Assembly: GCA_934486495.1 (NCBI GenBank)
Contig: CAKSPW010000030.1
Coordinates: 1-25,226 of the forward strand
Source of the DNA: an uncultured Clostridia bacterium
GTDB lineage: Bacteria > Bacillota > Clostridia > UBA1381
DNA length: 25,226 nt
Direction: 5' to 3'
Shown: piece after piece, positions 13,272 to 21,602 of the stretch
Layout of the letters: the number at the start of each line of letters is the position of its first letter
Numbering within the stretch: position 1 is the stretch's first letter
Made by a program: the position numbers and the translations under genes
The notes under the pieces: model-generated
Databases searched by the model: none
What the model was told of the DNA's origin: nothing
The model's input: only the letters and a program-made list of their open reading frames with translations

Positions 13272-16076
13272 TTAATTTTTTATAATATTTTTCAAGCCGG
13301 GAAGTTTTTTTAATATTTCAGAATTTTCATCAATACGAAAATCGTCATTTTCAAAATCCTTAAATTCAACGGACTTTTCAAATAAAATATTGTCATATTC
13401 ACTTCCGGCTTTATCCATAACGGACTTTTCCGTCACAACCTTATCCTCAAAAATATCCGATATTGTTTCTGCATAATCCGCATACTTAACATAAGTAATA
13501 AGATTATCGGATATGTTATTTTTCGGATATATTACATCTGTCCCCCTTTCATTTAAATATTCCTTCCATGTAAACACTTCCGGATATTTGCTCGCCCATG
13601 CGGGATTCTTAATCCCGTTTTGTTCGAGATACCCAAGCTCCGCAAAAGCGACATCGCCGAGATTTTCATTAAATTCCGGCATATCATATGTTCCGTCATG
13701 ATGACTGATTTTGCTTATAAGAATATCATTTTCGCGAGTCCTGATCGGATATTTCACATCAATAAAAATATTATTATTAACCTTGTTTCCAAATCCGACG
13801 CTGAAAAAACCTATAGGAACATCTTTTATAACATTGTTTTCAACAGTCAGCATACTCCCCGCACCGTCATTATATACACCTATTTTCCCGTGAACTTTAA
13901 CGTCGGGATTGTAGCTGAGCATATGCCCCGTACCATGCTCATCGGTGATATCATGGATATAATTATTTTTTATAACAATGCCTGTTTTTAATCCTTTATG
14001 CAAATATATCGCGCCGCAGTCGGTACACTCTCTTGCTACATCAAATATATCATTATTTTCAATAATGCAATCATTTCCGACAGCCGTTATTCCGACAGAA
14101 TCACCGCGCTGAATTTTACAATTTCGTATATTTATTCCGACTCCCGCTATATTGACGCCGGGCGAATACGCACCTATAAGTCTTCCGAAATTATTAAACT
14201 CACAATTATAAATTTCAATATCCGCACCCTCTAAAGTTTTTCTGTTGCCTCCTGTAGCAGTCAGACCATTAAAGCCGGTATTTAAAATATTGCACGATAT
14301 AAATTTAATATTTTTTACCAAGTTGCCTTTTGCTATGTAATCACTGTCGTCATCCAATCTGCCATAGGCGTGAGAAACTGACGGATGAAATTCTCCGATA
14401 TATGCACCCGATTCCGATACGTTTTTAAATGTACACCCGTATACATTAATATTTCTGCCTTTTTGCAGCGCCATTGCAAAACCGATACATCCGTTGACGC
14501 AAAGCCCGCCAAAGCTGATATTATCTGCTCCGCTGACAGTTATTACTCCCCTGTCCCAACGACCGACATTCATTGTTGTAAGCAAAATATCCTTGTCATA
14601 AGGAGCCTCCTCGCTGTAAAAATACAGTTTTCTGCTCACGCGGTCAATATAGTATTCTCCGCCCGAATCCAGCTCCTCCGGAATATTGTAAAAATAAATC
14701 AAGCCGTCCTTCTTTACGCCGCCGTTACACTTTCTGTCAAGACTTAACGATGATTTGTTTGCTGTAAATTTAAAACCGAAATCAAAGTAAGGGAGTCCAG
14801 GATACCCGCCGACAAACGCTTCATCGGTATTCGACCATGACGCAATTTTCGCAGCCGTACTGTCGGAAACCGTAATTTTAGGATTTGACGCTTCACTATT
14901 TTGACTGTCACTGCTTTCCGATACCGCATAGATTTTTTCATAAGTATTATATTCCTCTGCGTCCTTGTTCGGCCATCTTGCCGGGAAATATGCTTTATCA
15001 TCAATAAACAGCTCAAATCCGTTTGCATCATATGAGGCGCCCTGACCGTTCGGCTTCAGCTCCGGAATTTCTCCTATATTCTCGCACGAAAGATCAATGC
15101 AGTAAACATTTTTGCTATTTATACGACTGTCATTTGCCGCCTCCGCATTTTTACCGTCAAGATATATACCGCCGACAAATTCCGGCTTTTCATTTTTGTA
15201 TGCCGAATATGTAATACGACAGCTTTCCGTGCCGCTGTCCGCTTCTGAGAATATAACGGGCTTTTCCGTATTATAGCGTCCGCCTCGAAAATACACGTTT
15301 ATATTTCCGTTTGATTTATCCAATTTGCGTACTGTATTTTTTGCTCCCTCTAAGCTTGCAAGCGGGGCTTCAAAGGTACCGGGATTGCTGTCCGATCCGT
15401 TTGGAGAAACATATATCTCCTCTGCCGCTTCGGATTCAATAATGTTTTCACTTGCCTTTGAAAACGGCTTTATGCTGTCAAGTCCGGCAAAGGTAAACAG
15501 CTTTACTTTGTACGCCTTTGGCGGAACCTGAATACTGTAGCTTTCAAGCTTTGTGCTTTTCCCTTGTATTACCGCATTTCCAAGCTCCTTTACCTCAAGC
15601 AGTCTGCCGTCTTCGCCGTATACTGCCGCTGCACGTAAATAAGTATAAAAATTTGAAAAGCAGTTTACTGTTTTAACATTAAGCTCTGCAATATTTCCGC
15701 TGCGCTCGGCATACGACTTTACGGTCAGCTCGGTTATGCCGCTAAGCTCAAAAATTCCTTCCGTCACATCCGAGCTACCTGCTTTTGTGAGAATTTTGTA
15801 ATCATCCGGATTCTTATCAAATTTAAAATCAATCGAATAATCACCGTTTTTATCAACTGCCGCCGTGTTTATATATCCCACATCGTCGTTTGAATACGGT
15901 TCCTTTGCATCTTTTTTTACAACAAGGAGCATAACCTCTCCGTTTTGTTCGGCACATTTTCCCCTAAGGCTGTAATAATTATTCTGTCCATATATAATAT
16001 CCGCAAGCACAAGAGGCTGTATAACGGAAAAAATAACAGAAATAATAACAAATAAATTTATTGTTTTCTTTTTCAT
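13272..16076 (-). CDS. Secreted right-handed beta-helix enzyme, GH141-like (second paralogue)
   Basis: A 934-residue protein with a signal peptide (cleavage probably after LVLA, about residue 25). Two N-terminal beta domains follow: about 26-110, and about 135-208 (LRAAAVYGEDGRLLEVKELG to LFTFAGLDSIKPF), the latter resembling the C-terminal domain of the 1001-residue protein. From residue 221, IYVSPNGSDSNPGT and PLASLEGAKNTVR open a parallel beta-helix with many NxxI/CxF coil repeats. This layout fits GH141 (known activities include alpha-L-fucosidase on rhamnogalacturonan II and xylanase). Conserved acidic residues shared with the paralogue at 21603-24260 are Asp686 (CTDCGAIY) and Asp737 (GVYNDG), plausible catalytic residues. 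A short AATGGAG site precedes the ATG, 38 bases after the 892-residue gene. The true substrate is unknown, and other beta-helix families such as GH120 or lyases are not fully excluded. Confidence 0.85.
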   Translation of the reverse strand: MKKKTINLFVIISVIFSVIQPLVLADIIYGQNNYYSLRGKCAEQNGEVMLLVVKKDAKEPYSNDDVGYINTAAVDKNGDYSIDFKFDKNPDDYKILTKAGSSDVTEGIFELSGITELTVKSYAERSGNIAELNVKTVNCFSNFYTYLRAAAVYGEDGRLLEVKELGNAVIQGKSTKLESYSIQVPPKAYKVKLFTFAGLDSIKPFSKASENIIESEAAEEIYVSPNGSDSNPGTFEAPLASLEGAKNTVRKLDKSNGNINVYFRGGRYNTEKPVIFSEADSGTESCRITYSAYKNEKPEFVGGIYLDGKNAEAANDSRINSKNVYCIDLSCENIGEIPELKPNGQGASYDANGFELFIDDKAYFPARWPNKDAEEYNTYEKIYAVSESSDSQNSEASNPKITVSDSTAAKIASWSNTDEAFVGGYPGLPYFDFGFKFTANKSSLSLDRKCNGGVKKDGLIYFYNIPEELDSGGEYYIDRVSRKLYFYSEEAPYDKDILLTTMNVGRWDRGVITVSGADNISFGGLCVNGCIGFAMALQKGRNINVYGCTFKNVSESGAYIGEFHPSVSHAYGRLDDDSDYIAKGNLVKNIKFISCNILNTGFNGLTATGGNRKTLEGADIEIYNCEFNNFGRLIGAYSPGVNIAGVGINIRNCKIQRGDSVGITAVGNDCIIENNDIFDVARECTDCGAIYLHKGLKTGIVIKNNYIHDITDEHGTGHMLSYNPDVKVHGKIGVYNDGAGSMLTVENNVIKDVPIGFFSVGFGNKVNNNIFIDVKYPIRTRENDILISKISHHDGTYDMPEFNENLGDVAFAELGYLEQNGIKNPAWASKYPEVFTWKEYLNERGTDVIYPKNNISDNLITYVKYADYAETISDIFEDKVVTEKSVMDKAGSEYDNILFEKSVEFKDFENDDFRIDENSEILKKLPGLKNIIKN

Positions 16077-16114
16077 AAAATCTCCATTTTACCACCCGAC
16101 ATAATTTTTTGAAT

Positions 16115-18793
16115 TTATTTTTTCATATTGGGCGGAATAATATCCAGCCAGTTTTCAAATTTGCAGTTTCTAAGCACAACAAAGCTGTACATAAGATTTT
16201 TTGCGGTTGACGCACAAATCAAATCATCCTTTTGCAGTTCGTCAAAAAATGCACCGTAAATAAATTCCTTTTCTTCACAGTCGTATATCGTATATCCGCC
16301 GTTTCTTCTGAATAAATCACCCTCTCGATAGTTTCCGTCGGGAGCAATAATGGTAGTCATCGTCTTTGAATCACCGTTTAGACTTATCATCTGCTTTGTG
16401 GAATCTTTTACACGAGCAACGAGCATACCTTTTTGAAATGACCCCTCCTCAGCTGATATATGATTATTTATATAATAATCCCTATCAAACCTATTCGGAT
16501 CGGAAGTTATGTAAAATTCCGCTTTTGTAATATCGTTTGTTACGCCGTCAAGCAATACAGCAGCGAAATCTCCTTTCTTCATAGCGCCAAGCACTTTAAT
16601 TGCGTCTTCGTCGGTAACCATTCTCTCAACATATTTTCCGTGCATATAGCCGCAAACCTTAAGGCAGGTTTCATCGTCGTCATTTACGGTTGTTATAATC
16701 TCTTCAACTCCGATTACATCTCTGTTCTCAAGCTTAATCTGCTGTGAGCCTGTTGCATTATATACGATACACGCAGGACGGTTAAATTCATCAACGTCAT
16801 AGAATGTAAATGTTCCGGTCAGTATTCCGTCACCCCTCATGCCCATATCTCTCGGCGATCCGCAGTCAAATCTTGAAACATCCTCTCGATTGTCCGGTAT
16901 TCTGAAGCACAGCGCTTCATAATCATCCCACTGATGCATATATGTTATATATGTCATATCCGGATCGTTTTGAGTTGATTTCCAACCGTTATAATATTCC
17001 CAATACTTATATTCACCCGTTGTATAAGGCATGGTAAGATAATTATCACTGAGCTTTTCATTTGTCTGCTTTACATCAATAGTGATAGCGTCTATCTGAC
17101 CGTTTCTTGCAAGCTTATATTTTATTACGGGAGGATTTTCAAGCGATGAATTTTTATAATAATCCACTATCTGCCTGCCTATGCTGTCAGTTTTTCTTTT
17201 AGTTCCGTTAAATGTGATACGTTCGGGCAATTCATAGCTTGTTTCACCCTTGGGAACAGAGCCGTATATTTTAATTCCGACCTTATATTCCGTATCGTCA
17301 TTTTCATACGCTCTTGTAATATAGCCGTACATATACTTGTTATATCCCAGTTCTTCAATATCGGTAATATCTCCGGCGGTATCGAAATAAAGCGTATAAT
17401 CCTGATTATATACGATTTTCGCCACATCTCGCACGCCGCGCGTTATTTTATCGTAAAAATCGCTATCTAAAGGATAATTTGTTCCGCCCACCTTATAATA
17501 CATTGTCCCGTCCTCGATATAGCTGCCGGTCAGAATTCCGTCTGCACTTCTTGTAGATACAAACAAGAACCTGTACTCAGTAGACGGATCATAAGCAATT
17601 GATATAACATCTCCGACTTTAATATCGCCTGCACTGCCGCTAAATCCGTCAATGTACACAATATCCGTTATGGAATTTGAGTCGAGGTCAACCACATCTG
17701 TAACGTCATATTTAAAGCGCAGCTTATTGTTCTTAATGCTTTTTACGACATAGCTTTTATAATCGTATGCTATAGCTGTTAAAAGCCGTCCATCCTCAAA
17801 TATAAATGTGACGTCACCCTTTAGATCATCGGAAAACAAAAAGTCAAAATTACTCTCCGGCTTTGAATTATGAAGTATACGCAGCTTATCGCTTATTTTC
17901 GGATATTTTGTTTTTCCGTTTTCTTCATAACCGATTTTGCTTCCCGTTCTTGACAAGTCCTTATACGACACCTTAACGGTTTGGTATTCCTTTTTAAACT
18001 CATAGCAGAAAATTTCTTTTTCTCCCGAAGTCTTTTCTTCATACCATATAACAGCCGAGCAACCCAAAGCATCGCTAAGTTCCGTATCCTCGCAGATATA
18101 TCTTTCGCCGTTAATCAGCACCTCGTTTTGCTCAACGATTTTCGGTAATCCGTATAAATATTTTCCGAAACTGCCTTCAACAATACCTTCCTCTTTGATA
18201 AGCCCAAATCTTGTCTTTAAAATGGTATTATCGCTTTCACCGTTTGACGTCAGCAAATCAACAAACATCGGCGTATTAACCGACGCATAGAGCAGCGCTG
18301 AAAGCGACCGATAATCGATTTCACCGCTCTTGATTATCATTTTCTTGGTTATGCCGAGAGAGTAGGCAGTTTTTAAATAATCACCGTCATGCGCCATCGG
18401 TCCGTAGCCGAGAAGTTTAACAATAGCCCTAATTGCGTCCTCTGCCGTCAGATTGTCATTTTTCGAAAACTTATTATTCTCTGCGGTCATGTATCCCTTA
18501 TTGTACACATAATCAATTGCAGCGGCATCTGCATCCCCCTGCTGAATGTCGAAAAAGCTGCCCTTTGTAAATTCATCCGGAAGCTGTGCGCGGTCAAGCC
18601 TTACAAGAATATCCGCAAATTCCGCACGCGTTACATGAGCGCTGTTTTGCTGTGTTGCGCTGTAAATCTGCAGCTTTCCCAAAATAATTGTTTCCCTGCA
18701 AACTTCTTCATCTGCAATTTCTTCCTTATCAGCAAAAGCAGCACCATTGAACAAAAATGCAAATACCATTAATATACCTATTAATTTTTTCAT
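16115..18793 (-). CDS. Large secreted protein with a degenerate N-terminal SLH region
   Basis: An 892-residue protein with a signal peptide (MKKLIGILMVFAFLFNGAAF, cleavage after FADK or nearby). Residues about 35-190 look like two or three weak S-layer homology repeats: HVTRAEFADILVRL, then SFFDIQQGDADAAAIDYVYN with GYM, then NDNLTAEDAIRAIVKLLGYG. The remaining 700 residues are rich in beta strands and aromatic residues (EKEIFCYEFKKEYQTVKVSY, VGDVISIAYDPSTEYRFLFV, YMYGYITRAYENDDTEYKVG). They contain several strand-turn units resembling one another, such as VKVGDVISIAY and KKGDFAAVLL. I do not recognise the C-terminal region; there is no hydrolase motif. SLH domains bind pyruvylated cell-wall polymers, so a wall-attached surface or S-layer role is likely. 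GGAGGT precedes the ATG, 15 bases after the preceding gene. It is placed between the two GH141/module pairs. Confidence 0.82.
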   Translation of the reverse strand: MKKLIGILMVFAFLFNGAAFADKEEIADEEVCRETIILGKLQIYSATQQNSAHVTRAEFADILVRLDRAQLPDEFTKGSFFDIQQGDADAAAIDYVYNKGYMTAENNKFSKNDNLTAEDAIRAIVKLLGYGPMAHDGDYLKTAYSLGITKKMIIKSGEIDYRSLSALLYASVNTPMFVDLLTSNGESDNTILKTRFGLIKEEGIVEGSFGKYLYGLPKIVEQNEVLINGERYICEDTELSDALGCSAVIWYEEKTSGEKEIFCYEFKKEYQTVKVSYKDLSRTGSKIGYEENGKTKYPKISDKLRILHNSKPESNFDFLFSDDLKGDVTFIFEDGRLLTAIAYDYKSYVVKSIKNNKLRFKYDVTDVVDLDSNSITDIVYIDGFSGSAGDIKVGDVISIAYDPSTEYRFLFVSTRSADGILTGSYIEDGTMYYKVGGTNYPLDSDFYDKITRGVRDVAKIVYNQDYTLYFDTAGDITDIEELGYNKYMYGYITRAYENDDTEYKVGIKIYGSVPKGETSYELPERITFNGTKRKTDSIGRQIVDYYKNSSLENPPVIKYKLARNGQIDAITIDVKQTNEKLSDNYLTMPYTTGEYKYWEYYNGWKSTQNDPDMTYITYMHQWDDYEALCFRIPDNREDVSRFDCGSPRDMGMRGDGILTGTFTFYDVDEFNRPACIVYNATGSQQIKLENRDVIGVEEIITTVNDDDETCLKVCGYMHGKYVERMVTDEDAIKVLGAMKKGDFAAVLLDGVTNDITKAEFYITSDPNRFDRDYYINNHISAEEGSFQKGMLVARVKDSTKQMISLNGDSKTMTTIIAPDGNYREGDLFRRNGGYTIYDCEEKEFIYGAFFDELQKDDLICASTAKNLMYSFVVLRNCKFENWLDIIPPNMKK

Positions 18794-18808
18794 TTTTACC
18801 TCCGTTTT

Positions 18809-21598
18809 TTATTTTGCCGGCTCCAATAATCTGTCTATCATAACAACTGCCTCTGCCCTTGTCAAAACATCTTTCGGTGCAATTGTTCCGTCATCACGCC
18901 CCTTTATAATTCCGTTCTTCAAAGCTGTTTTAACAGCGTCAATCGCCCAGTCGCTTATATCGGATTTATCAGGGGCGCTTATTTCCTCATTTTCATCCGC
19001 AGCTACAAGCTTGTCCTTAAATGCCATAACAAAAATCTTTGCAGCCATTTCACGAGTAACCGCCTCATACGGCATAAAACTGCCGTTAGAACCGACTATA
19101 ATATTTTCCCGATAAAGTCCCTGAACATATGCCGAAAACCAGTCTGATTCATTAACATCGGCAAAGCAGCCGTCGTATTTTTCCTTTATGCCTGCCGCAT
19201 TGCTGACTAAAACTGCAATTTCCGCACGAATAAGGCTGTCATTCGGGTAAAATCCGTCACCCTTGCCCGAAACAATACCCTTTTTGTACATTTTCTCAAT
19301 TTCTTCTCTTGCCCAGTGATTTTGTATATCTGCAAACGCATAAGAATAATGATAATCGGGCTCGGTTACCGTTTCTTCATACTTTTGAATATCTTTTGTC
19401 ACGCTTCCGGCATTTATCTTGACAGAACCGCCACCGCCGCCTGATGAACCTCCGCCGCCGGAAGATGAGCTGCCGCTGCATGACACACGATTGCTTTCTA
19501 CAGGCGTCCCGGTTGTCGGCGCAACATCGGTCTTCGGAGTAACAATACAGTAAACCTTGTTTCCGGCATCCTTATCGGTTACGGTATAATTAATACCTCT
19601 GCCGATCTCCCTGCCGCTTCTGTACCATACAATTTCAGAATCCACATCGGAATTTCCGTTGACATCATCAAATTTATATCCGCACTCTAAGGTTGTGCCC
19701 TTTCTGCCTGTGCCGGAAATCACAACATCGCTGACACAAGGTACAAACGGGCTTACAATTATATCCGAAAATGCCTGTTTGCCGGTTTCAGCTTCCGGAG
19801 AATGATTATTTTTTGGTGTAATACCTGCACGTAAATAAACATTGACATCCGCATCTGTCAGCACATACTCAAATTTCTGCAAACCCGACAAATCGGCAAG
19901 CGTCTCCCAGTTTATCTTATCTGCCGACTTTAGAATAACAACTTGCGTTCCGCTCTCAACATCAATATTTTTATCCTCAATCATATTCGGATCAAAATAA
20001 TCATAAGTAACCGTCAGCTTGCTTCCTGCGGCAATTTTCTTTGCTTCGGTATCACATGATATTTTTACATTTACAGCCGACGGAACAATCTCTTTAAAAA
20101 ACGTCTGCGACACAACGGGGCTGTTTTCAAGAGGCCTGGCCGAAATTGCACTTGGCGGAGTTTTCGGCACAACCTCACCACGAATTATAACACCGTCATC
20201 ATCAGGCTGCATTGTATAAGTATTTTCGTTTGCACCGTCGATTAACGTATACTCATCAGGAAACGCAGCCGATACATTATCCGTCTTATACCATCTGTAT
20301 TCCGATGCGTCGCTGCCGCCGAGTTCATCGGTAAAATTATACGAAAGAGTAAGTGTGTTCCCGGCGCCGTATACTCCGTCAATCTTCAAGTCACTTATCT
20401 GCGGCTTATAATCAGACAAAATATCCTCCGGCGAAACACCATACGCTCCGTAAGCGTCAATTATATTATTTAACTTTGCAAGCATCTCCGCATCTTCCGC
20501 AATATTAATTCCGGGATTGTCATCAATAAGCTTCCGAACGGATTTTTTAGCACCCTCTTTAATCACGGATTTATCGGTAACAGCTGTCATGGCATATACC
20601 ATCGAGCCGTACATACCATCGCTCCAATCTATATTCACCCCGTCCTTTGCCTTAGAATAATCTACAATTCCGTCCTCTTTCACTACCACGCCTGTATAGT
20701 CGGCGCACGAACCTACAATATGTATATTCTTCAGCACTTTCCCGCAGTCTACCGGGAAAGTGTACTCATTAATATAAATATCACATACAGCACCGTTGCT
20801 TGCACTATAGGTATCCTTTTTACCAAAGCTCCAGCCGTCATAATTTGTAATGGTTTTTATTTTAAATCCATGCCAAAAGTTGTCTGTTGACAGTGCCGTT
20901 CCATCCGGCATTGCCGCTGCTTTAACCATAGTTCCATCCGCTTTCGTAACATCAGACGGAAAAACATTTCTGTTTTCCGTAAGCGTCCTTTTAGCCGTTG
21001 TGTCAACCGGATAAGCAGTCATAGCCTCAGCTAAATCATATGTCCCGTCCGTATACTGCAACACTATCGCAAGCTTAGATGTATTATCCCAGCTTTCTAT
21101 GTCAGTATCTGCAAATCCATTATTCTTAAGTAAAGATTTTGCTCTGTTTCCTGATGCCGAAGCCAAAACTTTCAGTTCCGTGTAGCAGCCTTCTTCAACG
21201 CCTACATCAACGCCTGTGTAATTGTAAAATTGGGTGATGACATTGTACTTTATGCCGTCAACTGTATAATCAATCCTCAAACCACCGGTAGAAATTGCTG
21301 TATTTTTGTTTGTTTCAACATCAAATATATACGGTGTGTTATTATGCGTATATACACCATTATCTAACAGCGCTTTCATGCTGTCATAATCAATACCACG
21401 TCCCTTATCCGGTGCTGTTGAAACATAATTTTCGAACCATACATCGCCTTCCTTTGCATATATGGGAGCATTTGCAACGCCCGATATGTCAATTGTTGTA
21501 TAACTGATATCATCCTGTTCTTCGGCATATATAACCGGATTTGCACAAACCAATGAAACACTTAAAAATATCCCTAATATTTTATTTGATTTTTTCAC
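18809..21598 (-). CDS. SLH-anchored surface protein: novel module, Ig-like domains, three SLH repeats
   Basis: A 929-residue protein with a signal peptide (cleavage probably after VIYA, residue 25). Residues about 33-341 form the same module as the 1001-residue protein (YTTIDISGVANAPIYAKEGD through to AMTAVT). Residues about 393-700 look like three Ig/PKD-like beta domains (GNTLTLSYNFTDELGGSDAS, GSKLTVTYDYFDP, GTTLECGYKFDDVNGNS). A Ser/Gly-rich linker follows, then three SLH repeats (753-929) with the TRAE-type motif (IRAEIAVLV, VTREMAAKI, LTRAEAVVM) and FADIQNHWA. By family knowledge SLH triplets bind secondary cell-wall polymer, so this protein displays its module outside the cell. The start is GTG at 21598; its GAGGTGA site overlaps the stop of the preceding enzyme gene, giving a 4-base gap and probable translational coupling. 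Confidence 0.93.
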   Translation of the reverse strand: MKKSNKILGIFLSVSLVCANPVIYAEEQDDISYTTIDISGVANAPIYAKEGDVWFENYVSTAPDKGRGIDYDSMKALLDNGVYTHNNTPYIFDVETNKNTAISTGGLRIDYTVDGIKYNVITQFYNYTGVDVGVEEGCYTELKVLASASGNRAKSLLKNNGFADTDIESWDNTSKLAIVLQYTDGTYDLAEAMTAYPVDTTAKRTLTENRNVFPSDVTKADGTMVKAAAMPDGTALSTDNFWHGFKIKTITNYDGWSFGKKDTYSASNGAVCDIYINEYTFPVDCGKVLKNIHIVGSCADYTGVVVKEDGIVDYSKAKDGVNIDWSDGMYGSMVYAMTAVTDKSVIKEGAKKSVRKLIDDNPGINIAEDAEMLAKLNNIIDAYGAYGVSPEDILSDYKPQISDLKIDGVYGAGNTLTLSYNFTDELGGSDASEYRWYKTDNVSAAFPDEYTLIDGANENTYTMQPDDDGVIIRGEVVPKTPPSAISARPLENSPVVSQTFFKEIVPSAVNVKISCDTEAKKIAAGSKLTVTYDYFDPNMIEDKNIDVESGTQVVILKSADKINWETLADLSGLQKFEYVLTDADVNVYLRAGITPKNNHSPEAETGKQAFSDIIVSPFVPCVSDVVISGTGRKGTTLECGYKFDDVNGNSDVDSEIVWYRSGREIGRGINYTVTDKDAGNKVYCIVTPKTDVAPTTGTPVESNRVSCSGSSSSGGGGSSGGGGGSVKINAGSVTKDIQKYEETVTEPDYHYSYAFADIQNHWAREEIEKMYKKGIVSGKGDGFYPNDSLIRAEIAVLVSNAAGIKEKYDGCFADVNESDWFSAYVQGLYRENIIVGSNGSFMPYEAVTREMAAKIFVMAFKDKLVAADENEEISAPDKSDISDWAIDAVKTALKNGIIKGRDDGTIAPKDVLTRAEAVVMIDRLLEPAK

Positions 21599-21602
21599 TG
21601 TA

